Assembly: GCA_030704615.1 (NCBI GenBank)
Contig: CM060732.1
Span: 60,555,053 to 60,619,052 of the forward strand
Length of the DNA stretch: 64,000 bases
DNA from: Takakia lepidozioides
Lineage: Eukaryota > Streptophyta > Takakiopsida > Takakiales > Takakiaceae
Reading direction: 5' to 3'
Shown piece by piece: positions 12,546 through 25,046 of this stretch. The translations under genes and the position numbers were made by a program. The stretch's first letter is position 1. Each line of letters begins with the position of its first letter. The notes beneath the pieces were generated by a model. The model was not told the DNA's origin. It ran no database searches and saw nothing but the letters and a program-made list of their open reading frames with translations.

Positions 12546-15500
12546 CTAACCATCTTCATCATCTTCACAATCATAATCGTCCTCATCGGGATGCACCGAA
12601 GAGTGAGCTTGGTTCCCTTGTAATTGCGACGTGCTGGCTAAGACATTCCCACTATCTACAACAGTTTGGGATGCCACCACTAAATCTTGTTCTTCCTCTT
12701 CCTTCGCAGAGGTTTCGTCAGCAGCTGTGGCTATTTCTCCATTCTCGTCTAAGTCTATGTTGAGGTCAAATCCTAGAACCTTTGGAGGCCTGTCAGAAGG
12801 ACCAGCTAAAGTTGGGCTAGGTTCCTGATTCACAAGTTTCTCTGTTTTAACCTTTGCAACTATGGGGTCTAAAGATATCTCAGGTCGTTCAAATGATGGC
12901 GAACGTGTATGGATGTCAGCATCTTCAGATTTCTCGGCCTTCTCAGTAAGCCCATTTCGACTACTAGGTGTACCATTGGCAGTGCCTCCTCTCCCTCTCC
13001 CTCTTCCTCGTCCCCGACCCCGACCTCTACCCGATATTGGCAGAATTTCCTGCTTATCACAGATAAGGTGTCACATGATACAGAAAACCCCATGACATGT
13101 TCCCTCGCAGTTCTCAGTACCTTCTGTGAATTCAGGTGAAAACAATGCATGTTCTTCTAGATACAGTTTGCATCTCATGTCTCTCATCAAAAAACACCAC
13201 CAACTAAACAGGCTGTCACTAACACATTCAAATTCAGCTGCAATTATTATAGACTTAATTACTCATAACAAGCTGACAGGCTTCTTCTAAAAGATAGCAC
13301 TGTAGAAAATCAGGCTAAAGACAATGATTGTATGAGTTACTGCCACTAGAATCCAATACATTCTACTGGCATGATTGCATTTGAAGTTGCGGTCATGATT
13401 TCCATACCAATTTTGGGCGTTTCACTTCTTCATCATCGCTGTCATTTTCATCTCCATCTGATATTTTCCTGTAGAGCAAAAGGAATAATCCAAGCATCAC
13501 TACAAGCCAGCGAAACAATTGGTGACAAAATACGCTATACGTCAGAAGCTACCTCTACGCACTCCACACCTACCATGCATACAACGGGAAAGACTGCTGG
13601 TGGAATTTATCAAGGTCCATACAGTAACAAGGAAACCAGAGAATAGAAGTTTGGATATGAGGGAGAGGACACCTCCTCCGACCACCATTTTTCTCCTCGT
13701 AGTTGTTGTCTGTGCCAATGTCTGGGACTTTGGAAACGATCTCTTGTAGAAAGTCAAATACACTGTTTGCCTGCACACATTGCTTCCTGCATTCCAGATC
13801 TTGACACACATCAGAAACTTACTCAAAACCTGCACAATGAAAGGAAATATGTAGTCAAGAGTAGGGGTCTAAGAGAGAGAGGGAGAGACCTGGCAGGCAG
13901 GGGAATCCTGCACAAAGTCGCCAGGTTTGTATCCTCCCGACAACAGACAGAAAGGGTAGGAATCTTGCCTTGTTGCTCATCTTTGATGCTACAGTATATT
14001 GGAAAATCTTAACCAAAGTGTCTATCCTCTGATATCTATCTCTATGTTGTGCAGCCTTTTCTGCTCTCTATTTCCAAGTTATCACTGAATGGCTGATGAC
14101 CAAATCTGATCCTTCAACCTTTGACCCAGGACCTTTAAACTAGCTCTTGTAGCAACCATAAGGTAAAGTTATGAACTGTAAAGGATTTGATAACTCACAA
14201 GTGCAATGAACTCATTGTCTTTGCGCCTCTTCGCAATGTCATTTCATATGTTTTGTCACATAAGTTCTGAAGGAAAAGCTCAAGAGCTTTGGCTGCACAA
14301 TAACATGCAGATACAAGGCCAACTTTAACACACTTGAACAAATGTAACTTGAAGAGAACCTGAGCATCAAACTTCCGGTAACAGAGGGTTTCAGGTGGGC
14401 CTCCCCTGTTTGAGCACCAGTTGCCTGGCGGACACCGGATAGAGAGCTAGAATTATTCTGTTGCCTGAACAGTTCAGGCACCAAATAGTGCCCGTGTCTA
14501 AAATGGCTATTGGCTTCATCAGCTTTTGCCAACCTCATCATGGGTTTTAACTATCTCCTTCCTCCCTCTCAGTCCCTCTCACCTCCTTGCCGTTCTGTTC
14601 GGTTTTCAACTGGTATTTGATAACATACATTTTGGTGACTTGAGCAAATCGGTCAGTCTATGGCAAACAAGTCCATCCACCTGAGCGATGCCGGATTTGC
14701 TAGAGTCCATGTAGATGCCTCTACAGGTAGGTGTGGAAAAGCCAGGAAAAGAGATTAACAGGGAAGAAGAAAAGAGCTTAACAGCTTCCTAAGCACACCA
14801 GAGGGCCTATGGAACCCACAAAGAGTAGAACTGTCAGAGAAAATGAAATGAGTCAAAAACCCCCAAATGGTGCTCAGAGACAGAGTGCCTCACACAAATT
14901 AAAAAAAAATGAAAAAATGAAATAACTATCCTTGTGCTGTGGTTTGATTTGCTGTTGGCCACTAGCTGGCCATATGCTTTGTCCAACTTTTGGCTACCCT
15001 GAGTTGTGACATCTTAGCCTACCACCTCCATCACGGGCTTTTAGAACAGGATTCTAGAGTTCTGGAGCTTCTGCCAGTCATCTAGTTTTCCTGGAACTTG
15101 CTGGGAGGTAATATGATCTGGTAATGTGCTATCCCTTGGTTAGGCAGCTTGATACATTTGGGTCAGCTTTTCTTGGCTTGCAAAGTTGGCAATGAGGTAT
15201 TTTCTGTGTACAATATAGGCGTGTTTCCCCTTCTCCTTGCCGGGAAAAAGAGAGAGAGTGTACTCATGAAATGTTTGCCTTAGCTTTGTGGCCACAGACC
15301 TGGCGCCCAGTTTGGGTGGAATAAGAGGGAAAAGACACTACCTTTGTGAGGGGCTCACTCCAGATACTTGGGTATAAACGATTGGTTCGGGCTTTCCAGA
15401 TTTCCTCTAGAAAGCCTTCACACAAGCATCAATCTGCTGTGTGTGAGCTGCCCAGCAATTAGACCCCAACACGGCCCGGGCTTTAGGCTCGGTCTTGAGA

Positions 15501-18456
15501 TTTTGAAAGTTTGTGAGCAGAGGTGCAGGGACTATGTTCTTGATGATCCTGAAGAGGGTCGCTCTCCGATGAGAATTCCCCAGACATTGTAGCAGAAAAT
15601 AGGTATTATCTTCAGGCAGCCCTCACATCCGGCATTGACTATCTCCCTTTCCTCTCTGCATCTATTGTTCCAAGGTAGACTCTCCGCCCTGAGTTTCAAG
15701 TTCAGTCTAGTGCCAAGGGTAGGTAGGCCCTCCAGATCATCCTCAAGGTCCTCCTTAAGGCCTTCAGGCATTCGACATGGCATTAGACACCGCAACGTCG
15801 AGCTCAGCTTCACCTAGCAGGGTCAATTCTTCTGGGCAGATATTCAGATACTTGAAAATCTCCTCTACTATTTCCCACCAGTACTGGCCTATTTAACCGG
15901 ACGGTCTTGCTTCCAAGAAATAGAGCCAATCATCTTAGAATAGGCAAACTGACCCCACCATCTGACATAGAACTCACCACGATGAGAGCTCAAGGGTGGT
16001 ACGTCCAACTCGCTCCGAACAGGCATGTGAGCTGTTCTTAAGTGCACTGACATGCTCTCTTTGAGCACCGAAAGCTGAATGGATTCTAAGGTCTTAGCAT
16101 GGTTGGAGTTGCCAAACCACACGGCAGATGCATACTCCAAGGTAGGCCTAATAAGGTTGCAAAGCATTGTCCTTTTTACTTTAGTATTATTCAGTGAGAC
16201 CCAAAGCTTTGCATTTAGCTGTTTGAACGACTTTACGTACATGCGCATCCCGGCTAAAACCCGAGGAAACTCAACACCAAGATATGTGAAGGGAGCACAG
16301 GTATCCCTTCACCACCCCAGGTTCATTTGCAATCCCGCCTCCCTTCCCACGATCATTGAAGGCCACCACAGCACATAAAAGAGAATTGTACTCATAAGAT
16401 GTTGTTAGCCGTAGCCTTGCGGCCATAAACCCCGCGCGTGCAGTTTGGGCAGAACAAAAGAGAATAGACACCAACTTTGTGAGGGCTCAGTCCAGTAGTA
16501 GGACTTACCTCGATATAGACAATGGGTTTACGCTTTCCGGATATCCTCTAGATACCCTTTGCACAAGCATCAACCTGCTGTATGTAAGCTGCCCAGCAAT
16601 TAAATCACAACAGGCCAGGGCTTTTAGGCTCAGCCTCAAGATTTTCAAGGTTGGTGAACAGAGGTGTGGGAACAATGATCTTGATTTTCCCAAGAGAATA
16701 TCCATCAGAAAATGATTATTATCTTCAGGCGGCTCGCACATCGGGTAATTACTATCTCGTTTTCTTCTCTGCATCTGTTTATTGTTCCAAGGTAGGCTTC
16801 CCACCCTGAGTTTAAATTTCAGTCTAGTGCCGAGGGTAGGTAGGCCCTTCAGATCATCCTTAAGGTCCTCGCCCATGTCACAGACTGGTAACAAGTTCAG
16901 GAAGTTTTAAGTCTAAATAAATTTCATCGGACAGTCTTTGGGCATCAGACATGGCAGTAGACACAGCCTCCAGGCCAGCTTCATCTAGCAGGGTCAATTC
17001 TTCTGGGCTAATACTCAGAACTTGAGATCTCTTCCACCCTTTTCCACCAAGACTTGACCTGTTTAAAGAGGATGGTCTTGCTTCCAAGAAATAGAGTCGA
17101 TTATATTAGGGTATCTGATATTAACGATTCAACTGCTGACCTTGAACTCATCACATCGAGAGCAAGGGAGGTATGCCAAACTCGTCCTGAAGAGCCACAT
17201 TAGCTGTTCTACAGCATGCTGACATGCTCTCTTTAAGCACCGCAACATCAATGGATTCTAGAGATTTAGCATGGTTGGAGTTGTCGACACACACAGCAGA
17301 TACGTACTCCGAGGCAGGCCTAATAGTGTTGCAAAGAGACAGAGAGTGAGAGAGACAGATGGATTCTTACAGATTAAAACTGGGGTAGCCATCGCAATCT
17401 TGCCCACTTCTTCATCAGCTTGCATTATCTTCTTTATTCGTGCCTAGAAATACAACAGCTTCAGGTCAGGCATCTTTACTACCAATAGATAAGAAAGAAA
17501 GAAGAGAGAGAAAATCTAGAGAGAAAGAGAGACAGAGAGAAGTATTCCTCAAATAAATTCAGGTGGCCCTTTCAGTAAGATTTAGATTTGTTTTTAAAAA
17601 AAAAGTTCCATGTAGCCTACTCTTTGGGAGGAAAAGTTCTAGTGTAGCTTTCTGTCAATGAATTCCTGAAAGGTCCTACATATGCTTAATTTTGTGGCAG
17701 TTAAACCATGTAGACCAGTTTTAAGTTATGTCCCCAAAACTTGAAAGATAAACTTAACCCTAAGATCTTTTGTGAACAATACAGTTTCTATCCTGGGTCG
17801 ATTATCTGTGCGTCAACTTGAGCTTCCCATCGAGGCTTCACTGCTTCTCAATGTATTTGAGTGCAGAAGTCTGCTGGCTTGTAAGGAAGAGTGCCACTGC
17901 CAAGACTAAGCACCATGAACTCTTTCTTGAACCAACGGCAAACCCTCACAGAGAGGAGTGGCCTTGCAAGGCAGGAAAATATATTCAGTTTAACTGGAAA
18001 ATCTGCCCATAAGTGAAAATTGAATTGCAAATGAAACTCAAGAGGGGAAGTCGATGCAGAGGCCTTAGCCCCAAATTTTCAAAACCGAACCAATAACAGA
18101 CTTTTGGAAGGGATTTCGAGCAGTCACCGACTGCTCACTACAGTATGCATGGTTGCGATGGCATAGTTCTCTTGCTGGCATGTCCGTTTAAGTTCCATAC
18201 TTTTCAAAACTTTTTACACAAACCTTTAATCGGAACAGGGGAGGGGACCGCTCGTTCAGGGGTATCCACTGCCCTAAATCATCGCAAGGGACCGTGGCAG
18301 GCTTCCAAAATTCCTAGAAATTTAACCTAACGTCTTTCTTTGCTGCCATGTCCGGCTCACCACATCCTCCCGAAACCGCAACTCAAGATTTCCTTCACAA
18401 AAGCAAAAGTTTAGCCAACTCACAGCTGGAAACCGGGTGTCCAGTTTCTTCTTCAT
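12546..18456 (-). CDS. NC2alpha: NC2-alpha / DRAP1 (Dr1-associated corepressor), six exons, complete
   Basis: Encodes the histone-fold subunit that pairs with NC2-beta/Dr1, binds TBP on promoters and represses or remodels pre-initiation complexes in the nucleus. Exons on the minus strand are 18456-18424, 17443-17371, 14292-14199, 13786-13673, 13468-13408 and 13049-12546. All introns are GT-AG, every phase joins, and the total is 292 residues, close to the length of the Arabidopsis homologue (NF-YC11 type). The histone fold covers about residues 9-85 and is assembled from exons 1-4: 'RIKKIMQADEEVGKIA', 'KALELFLQNLCDKTYE', 'NSVFDFLQEIVSKVPD'. A basic and acidic stretch follows, then a GRGRG tract (about 132-145) and a plant-type tail with 'LGFDLNIDLDENGE' (FDLN at 219-222) and an acidic end. 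The start is the only ATG fitting the conserved MKKKLDTRFPA exon. Intron 2 (about 3.1 kb) carries LINE relics. The gene appears intact. Confidence 0.95.
15260..16378 (-). mobile_element. LINE relic A (3' part of a non-LTR retrotransposon)
   Basis: Lies inside intron 2 of the NC2-alpha gene, in the same orientation. The minus-strand frame at 16248-15889 reads like the thumb end of a LINE reverse transcriptase ('LIRPTLEYASAVWFG...LESIQLSVLK'). The frame at 15813-15532 continues into the LINE C-terminal region with a cysteine pair. Frames are broken by stops and shifts, so it is inactive. It matches the neighbouring segment 16,380-17,335 along most of its length. Confidence 0.7.
16380..17335 (-). 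mobile_element. LINE relic B, tandem to relic A
   Basis: A second, diverged copy of the same LINE 3' region directly upstream (in element sense) of relic A. The minus-strand frame 16894-16505 holds the zinc-knuckle-like C-terminus ('MCEPPEDNNHFLMD...'). The frame 17087-16878 holds the preceding segment, shared with relic A through an 'EELTLLDEAGLEA' block. Head-to-tail copies suggest either segmental duplication within the intron or two insertions at neighbouring sites. Both are decayed. Confidence 0.65.
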
Positions 18457-18730
18457 TCTGCCCGCTCACAGCTTGAATATGTCCGCGCCAAAAAAAACTT
18501 CCCGCTTAAAACTTCAAAACTGCTAAAAAGACGCTCCTCGCCTCCCCTTCCACAAAACCGCAACCTCTTCTGTACAGCCAGCTCCACCAGGCCTACAAAC
18601 AGCACCAAACCGCAGCAACACTTGCAACAATCAATCGGCTATGGCTGCCAGGATGCTCGCCTGCAGAGTTCCGGAGGAGAAAAGGAAAGAAGAGGAAGAT
18701 GCGCGCTGCGTTCGTTGCTATTAACAACCA
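18457..18730 (-). promoter_or_regulatory. 5' untranslated region and probable promoter of the NC2-alpha gene
   Basis: Upstream of the ATG at 18,456 the sequence is locally GC-richer and has no competing open frame. Base composition changes sharply to AT-rich at about 18,740, so the promoter probably lies around 18,650-18,760. No clear TATA box was found. Confidence 0.35.
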
Positions 18731-18739
18731 AACCGTTGA

Positions 18740-19348
18740 ATTCCCTTTTACACATAATAATTATTTATTTAATTAGCTACAAATAATGTATTACGTTATC
18801 GTATCTTATAATTCTCGAATATCCTACAGGAATCATTCTTCTTTCGTACAAACTGGTTTTCTGTTGGTCATCTACTATTTAACATTTATTGTATTATTGT
18901 ATTATTTTATTATTAATTGTTTATAAAAAAGAAAGGAAACCTGGGATTCTTTTACATTCTGAATATGTAAGAACCATAAATTTAAAAAAAAGAAAAAAAA
19001 AGAACCATATATATATATATGTACTTTTTTTAATTACTATTATATGTTGAAAAGTGATTTGCTTCGTCAGCCGGCCTTCTTGACACGTTAGCGAGGGTCC
19101 AGATATAGAATACACACACAGGTGAGAATAGGAGACTAGTTCCCAAAAACTCTGTTTCACACTGACAAACTAGCTTGTTGAATGTGAAGCAAGGGAAGGA
19201 AAGAGTTGAGGAAAACTTCCTGGCATGCGACATTCCTGTGATTGTGTGTTGTAAGATATGGTGCCTCAATCACAAGGACTTGAATGAAACGAAATCACAA
19301 CCATGTAGATTTTCAAAACTTGCAGATTAATCAGTTCTAGAGGTTGCA
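18740..19348. other. AT-rich intergenic with short (TA)n
   Basis: AT-rich intergenic DNA including a short TA repeat at about 19,008-19,020. No coding feature was seen. Confidence 0.5.
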
Positions 19349-19699
19349 ATGCTATTTAGTGCCATCTACAATGCTGTGCCTGACTCCTGCACCTACACAA
19401 TGATGGAACATACTCAGCAACAATTGACAAGCTTAACACCAGAGGAACAGTTGTATTCTGACGTGTCGGGGTGCTATGAGTTCACATCACTGAAACAAGC
19501 TTATGTGATGAATACTGTACAAGTGCGAGTCAAGTACTGGAAAGATTGCTCTACCAGACCATATGATTTGAGTATAAAACCCATCTTTCTAGGTCACTCG
19601 ACTTTGGATCCTCTGAGAAAGGTCGAAGCTCCTCAGAAATTACTATTTAGTAATCTACGGCTGACCAAAAATGACTTTGCTGGGACAAATTTTGTATAA
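19349..19699 (+). CDS. Hypothetical ORF, 116 residues
   Basis: An ATG-initiated frame of 116 codons with fairly balanced composition. I recognise no domain, signal peptide or membrane segment. It has no obvious splice partners and lies between two minus-strand features. It may be a chance frame or an exon of an unrecognised gene. Confidence 0.2.
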   Translation: MLFSAIYNAVPDSCTYTMMEHTQQQLTSLTPEEQLYSDVSGCYEFTSLKQAYVMNTVQVRVKYWKDCSTRPYDLSIKPIFLGHSTLDPLRKVEAPQKLLFSNLRLTKNDFAGTNFV

Positions 19700-19788
19700 G
19701 TTTCTACTTCCAGAGGACCAGGGACGACATTCGACATTGATCTCACTAGAATTCCGCAATGACAACTGCTAAACATTGCTATAACAAT

Positions 19789-20352
19789 TCACTGAACTGC
19801 ATTAGCTAATCCTTTTGAGACCCTTCCACAAGGTAAGATGTTTACTAGGAGACAGGATGCAGCTATGCACTCTTCCAAAAACCTGTCATTTTGATGGACT
19901 CTTGGTGTAGAGTTTTCCCTATTGGACTCTTTAAAGAAGTTTGCTACATCAGGATCTAAGTTGCACTGGCTACTACAGAGATCTAGGCAACACTCTGGGT
20001 ACTGTTTATCACAATGCTGAAGATGTGACCAAGGGAGTGCAAACTTAGTAAAGAGAGATAGATAGATGTGCACAGTGAACTAAACCATGCCACCCACATA
20101 TAGAGAGAAGAGAAAGAGAGAGAAACTTGAGGTAGCTCTTTTGTATACCTTGGAACCACTGGCCTCTTGCAAGGTTTTGAAGTTCTTGTAATTCCTTCCA
20201 TCAGCACATGACAGTTTTTGGCCAAAATATGGATCCAAGCACGTGGTTTTCCAGTGACAGCACAGGCAAATGAGACCATTGAACTCCTTGAAGTTGATTG
20301 GGCAGCAGCATGCATGGCTCATGCACGATGCACCACCAATCCAAGAATGCAT
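19789..20352 (-). CDS. Unassigned cysteine-rich exon pair
   Basis: Two minus-strand exons join cleanly. The upstream one ends at 20,149 with a GTATAC donor (start uncertain, about 20,352). The downstream one starts after a TTCAG acceptor at 20,016 and runs to a stop at 19,789 (75 codons). Both boundaries are phase 0. The product is cysteine-rich, with clusters such as 'CMSHACCCP', 'LICLCCHWKTTC' and 'ECCLDLCSSQC', and is reminiscent of a zinc-binding or secreted disulfide-rich protein. I recognise no family. Upstream exons, if any, were not found. Confidence 0.35.
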
Positions 20353-20929
20353 TCGATCACTATACTTTTCTTGTCATCAGTAGGGAATGTTCTATCAATA
20401 CAGCATTAAGTCATGGAACGGTTCCTTACCAGATATAGAGAGGGAGTTAGAGTCAGTAAAGGTTGGGGGCATGGGGAGTATGCACCAGAGAGAGATATAC
20501 CTTCAAAAGATGGTAGACACAGGCTAGTAGCTGTGTATTGACAGAGAGACGGTCCCCAGGCTGGGTGAACTCCTAGACCATGATGAACATGGGGCATTAT
20601 GACAAGAGGTTGAAGCTTGGGGTATGGAACACCCACACACACATCAAGTAGGGAGCAGCTCTTCCTTTGAAGTGTCCCCTTGCATCACCTGCCTTCCAGA
20701 CAACAAACTTCTTTCACTGAACCCCCAGTGCGGTCTTACTCTTATATTTATATGCTCTATCGTATTGGCCATGTACTCCTCTCTATCACTATCACATGGT
20801 GAACTCAGATTGAACATCCAGGAGACCCTCTCTCATCCTATTGTGAACATTATCAGATGTAAAACAAAAAAGGCTATACAACAGCGGCACGTACACAAAT
20901 AGCAGATGATTGACGTATATAGTGCCTTC

Positions 20930-21629
20930 AAGACCGCTCCGCACCTCCAACACTGAGTGAGGGTCCAGCTCAACAGCCACAACCTTCTTAGCTACTTCTA
21001 GGAGATTCTTTGCTAAGTTCCCTGTGAAATAAATAATATTTTAAGCTCAATGAGCACCCCCACACGAATAGAGTTGTTTTATGTGTCTCCCAAAAAGATG
21101 GAAAAAAACTGTCTTTAAACTGCAATAAGAATCTAATGATAATAGTCCCAGCACGACCATTCCTTTGGATAGGAGACAGATGGAGAGATGTGTGCATTCA
21201 TGGAATTTATTTTGAGGCACTGCCCAGTTCCCTGGCATAAGGAAGGGAGAGAGGGAGATGTACTAATAGACAAATGAATCTTCAGGGCTATGCTGCTGTA
21301 GCATTCTGGCATTACTAAATAAAACGTTCCAATTGGGTAAAAGTCTTGGTGTCGAACTGCCCAACTTGCCTCACAGCAATGTCCCTTTGTAAAAATGTCA
21401 TTACCATATGTGATGTAACTAAGAAAGAGGTAGGAATTGCGCGAGTGAGAAAAGAGGGAAAGGGACCAACTTCAAAACACATGAGGGGCACACAAGCAGA
21501 CAGACCATCGAAAAGATGTTTACCAGATCCAGGCCCAATTTGCAGAGCAATGTTTATCCCCACTTTCTGCATAATTGCTTGCACCAGCAGTCGATTCTTG
21601 ACAATCTGTTGTACCTCCTTGAAAATCCT
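20930..21629 (-). pseudogene. Partial Dim1/KsgA-like rRNA adenine dimethyltransferase
   Basis: Two exons join in phase: 21629-21524 (after a TTTTCAG acceptor, ending at a GTAAAC donor) and 21021 to about 20930 (after a TTTCACAG acceptor). Together they read through the SAM-binding motif I ('LQIGPGSGNLAKNLLEVA') and the acidic motif II strand ('KKVVAVELDPHSV') typical of KsgA/Dim1 enzymes, which dimethylate two adenines at the 3' end of small-subunit rRNA. The usual GQHFL/GQHIL motif is altered to 'VQQIV'. The NIPY catalytic exon was not found downstream. This is probably a gene fragment or diverged pseudogene; an organellar paralogue with unseen exons is the alternative. Confidence 0.45.
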
Positions 21630-21839
21630 CTGAAAACGGTTGGGGTGTCTGTCTTCCCATGCCCTTGCCTCGGCCCCTGACATAGCTGAATCATCTCGGC
21701 TCTTATGTATACCCTGGATGGAAGTAGAATTTTCTCCCAGGTAAGCTGGAGATTGACTCCTTCACTATAACATCTACCCAAATGTGCTGCCCCCACGCAC
21801 ACAAGCTGACTCATCCATAACCTAAGCCAGTGGAACAAA

Positions 21840-23393
21840 ACACTCTAAATTCCCTAAAGCAACAATTTGCCCTCTAAACTGCATTCCCCCACTACTGTAA
21901 GAGTCTAATGGAGAAGAACTCGCAAAGGGGCCCCTACCCAATTGCTAATAGTTGAATAGCATGCTGCGTACAATTTCAAAACCGTGTGGGCCGAATACCC
22001 CAGTTCCTTATAAGGTAGCCCTGTTAATCGATTAATCTATCACACGTAAGTGTCCCACAAACTGGCCTGATTTCAGCTACTGTGTTCTTTCGCAAAAGTG
22101 CACTGGTCACCTTATTTCCTAAGACTACACTGTAACCTGTGCAACTAAGATTTGTTCAATATTCACAAACATTCGGAGCATACAGCTTAACGCAACCCAC
22201 TAAGTAGGAAAAGTTGCCTCAAATACAGTAATCTCACATCTGGATCATGGCTTACACTTAGGTGGATCCGATCACTTCTTTCAAGGGCACAAAAGATGCA
22301 CCCTCCAGTAGAGCCCCTCGTAGCAGCTGGAACTGCACCAACACAAAAGGCTCTTTCAATGCATAATCCACGACATCATCTTCACACTTTTCCTGAATCC
22401 TTCCTTCTCTCTCTCTCTCCCTCCATAGGCCTGCACGTATTTAGGTCTGGACATGAACACCAAGGATGTCGGTGCAGGATGAAGTTTGCATGAAGCCAAG
22501 AGGGATGGAAACGATCTTCGCTAATCTCAACCCTAATCGATACTTACGGATCGAATTACGCTCGGAATCGGAGCCCAAGCGTTTTGGGTTCTCTGGAGGA
22601 ATGGCAGAGGGCGTGGGCGAATTTGAAGGCCCCATACACGCGTGCTCTGACATTCAGTGTTTTGCTCCAGGTTTGCCGCTTGCTGTGCGAACAGATCCCA
22701 GAGTGGTCTTGGGAGGTGAGCCTTGGAAGAGGAAGGAGACGACGAAGAATGATGTCAGTAGTGGCAGCTGGCATAACCGAGCGCGTGCCTTATGTCAGGA
22801 GGCGGGGACTTTCTAACGGATATCTCCTTTGTGACGTGGGCAGCTTGTCGTCTTTCTCCCCATATACTCGAAAGCTCCCAGGTATGGCGGTTGGTCCATG
22901 CTTTGTGACCTCTAAGAGCATGACCAGCAGTGGCGCGGTAAACAGACACGCCAACGGCATTATACTAGCCCATTTTTGGCCCGGAGCCCATATACTTGTG
23001 TGGCAGCTGGTGTGAAGGCCAGCAGCATGCGCCTGAAATGGCCGCTGCTGGCCATGCTCTTATAACAACATACCCAACACGCGTGCACACAACGCAAAAG
23101 TACGTATACTTACAATACAGCAGAGTCAAAGCAAAAATCCTTTGCTGCCAGATGTGATTTTGGCCTTCATTATGGCAGAGCGGCAGCGGTGCCTAACTTC
23201 CAACTGGCAAAAGCCAAGGGTGCTGTTAGGAGCGTGATTGGTTTGTCTTACTGAGATTTTGTCAACCTGCTTGACTGTTCCTAGCGAGTGGTATCTGGAA
23301 AATCTTCTAGCCCAAGTTCTTCTGTACTCTCCCTGGATTCCATGAAAACACAGGCAACAAGCAACTTTTCTTCACACGCTGCATTTTTGAGTA
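21840..23393. other. No recognisable gene
   Basis: Open frames up to about 143 codons occur on the plus strand (22584-23015) without recognisable domains. Splice-joined homology could not be established. The stretch may hold exons of an unidentified gene. Confidence 0.35.
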
Positions 23394-23734
23394 GGGTAAG
23401 TTGGCCTATGACCGAACAGGCATCTATGACCGAACACCCCATTAACGCGTCAGTACCTATGACCATGCAGTGCCACTTGGCAAACAATCATTTGATATAA
23501 CACCCCCAAAAAGTGTGATTGGTCATAGGGCTCTTGGTGTATACAAGCATTCTGATTGGTTCGACTTTGAAACCATACAACTTTGTGTAGGATTCATGAA
23601 ATCCAATAGTTCCAAGTTTGTAGGTTGCCGCATATGTGGGACACCTTATGAAAATTACCTGAGGTACAAATGACAAAAATTCACCGTTAGATTTTTCACC
23701 ATCGTTATTTGAACGGTCATAGGCCAACATACCC
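23394..23734. mobile_element. MITE with about 23-bp TIRs (GGTATGTTGGCC family), complete
   Basis: The ends are nearly perfect inverted repeats: GGGTAAGTTGGCCTATGACC at the left and its counterpart with one difference at the right. Outside both ends lies TA, suggesting a TA or TAG-type target duplication as in Tc1/mariner or PIF/Harbinger-like MITEs. It has no coding capacity. A relative interrupted by a LINE lies at 32,238. Confidence 0.7.
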
Positions 23735-23998
23735 TAGTAGCACTCAGAGTGGCGCATGCGGCATCATATTGCAGAAGAAAGCTCTGCGTCCCTGGCGACA
23801 CGGTGGCTGACAAGTACATCAGCCATGATCATATTGATTTGGGTGCTGATGCCATGGCTGCCTTGGTGCCTCCTAGGGACACAACCCCTATGTACAATAG
23901 TATCCAGTCTACTATGTATGTACAAGACCAATGATTTTCAACGAGCGGTGGTCATCTTTGGTCACGGAGGTGACATCTGCTGTAGAGTGGATTGTCTG

Positions 23999-24514
23999 TT
24001 ACGTTTGATTCCAGCTGCAAATGTAGAGAAAGCACAATACCAAGTTAACAGAGGTTGTAGCTGAGCTCAAGAGGTCTAAAATAGCGGAGTTTTCTTCTGT
24101 TGGATTGCAAGGACGGGAAAAGTCCCGGAAATGTAGACGTTGCACATGAATTGCTGTCACTCGAGCATGTGTGGACATTTGCGAAGTACACCCGCAAATG
24201 GCTAAGGGCAGCTTCAATGTGAGTTTCCAAGTTCGACATACAAATATAGGAAGGATGAACTGCAGAAAATTGTCCGAAAAGGCGCAAAGATTGAAGAGGC
24301 GGAGCTCAATATGGTTAGCGTTATATCCTGTCGCACCGGCGTGATCCTGAAGATCATCAGCTTTGCTTGCGAATAGTATAGATCTCCCTTTTTGTATCAC
24401 TGCCCGCTGCGGAATGTCATAGCAGGTAGAGACAACGGGAGGGAGTGAGCGTTTCTGAGTACTAGGGATACCTGTAGACACAAGAGCGCTCAGAGAGACA
24501 TCTTCGAGCAGCAC
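23999..24514 (-). CDS. Hypothetical ORF, 171 residues
   Basis: The longest open frame in this intergenic stretch. The predicted product has no recognised domain and its composition is not clearly protein-like in the C-terminal half. It could be part of an unrecognised gene or a chance frame. Confidence 0.2.
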   Translation of the reverse strand: MLLEDVSLSALVSTGIPSTQKRSLPPVVSTCYDIPQRAVIQKGRSILFASKADDLQDHAGATGYNANHIELRLFNLCAFSDNFLQFILPIFVCRTWKLTLKLPLAICGCTSQMSTHARVTAIHVQRLHFRDFSRPCNPTEENSAILDLLSSATTSVNLVLCFLYICSWNQT

Positions 24515-25046
24515 TTGTAAAGATCACACAGTAATATTATCAATGTATAACATTGTCTAGTAGACTGCTCTTTATTCTGAACTTCCCCGTGAAAACAAGA
24601 GCTTCTGTTACAGTGGACAAATCGTCACCACACCACTCGTTGATCACACCATTGGAGATCTCTAACACACTAAGCAATTGGGTCCTCGTGCCTGCCTATC
24701 TGTACACGAGGTCTCCGGGCTAAATTTTGTAACCGTCCCAATGCGGCCTCCCGAATACACTGATCTAGCTTCGAGTACATTTGCCACTTGACAAATTTTT
24801 AAAATGTGTATCTGAAAAACTTGTGAGGTCCACAGTTGTAGTAGGGATCATTCCCTACGAAATCGATATGAATTTAATCAACAACCTGAAGACAGAATGT
24901 TGGGTCCATTTTCACACACCAAGCAGTACCATTTGTTCATCGACCGTGATGACCTTGGAATTCATGAATGTCAAGGGCAATAATGGTTGGAGTCTGTAGA
25001 TGTACAGGTGTTGCATTGGGGAATTTTGAGCTCTAGAGTACGTGCA

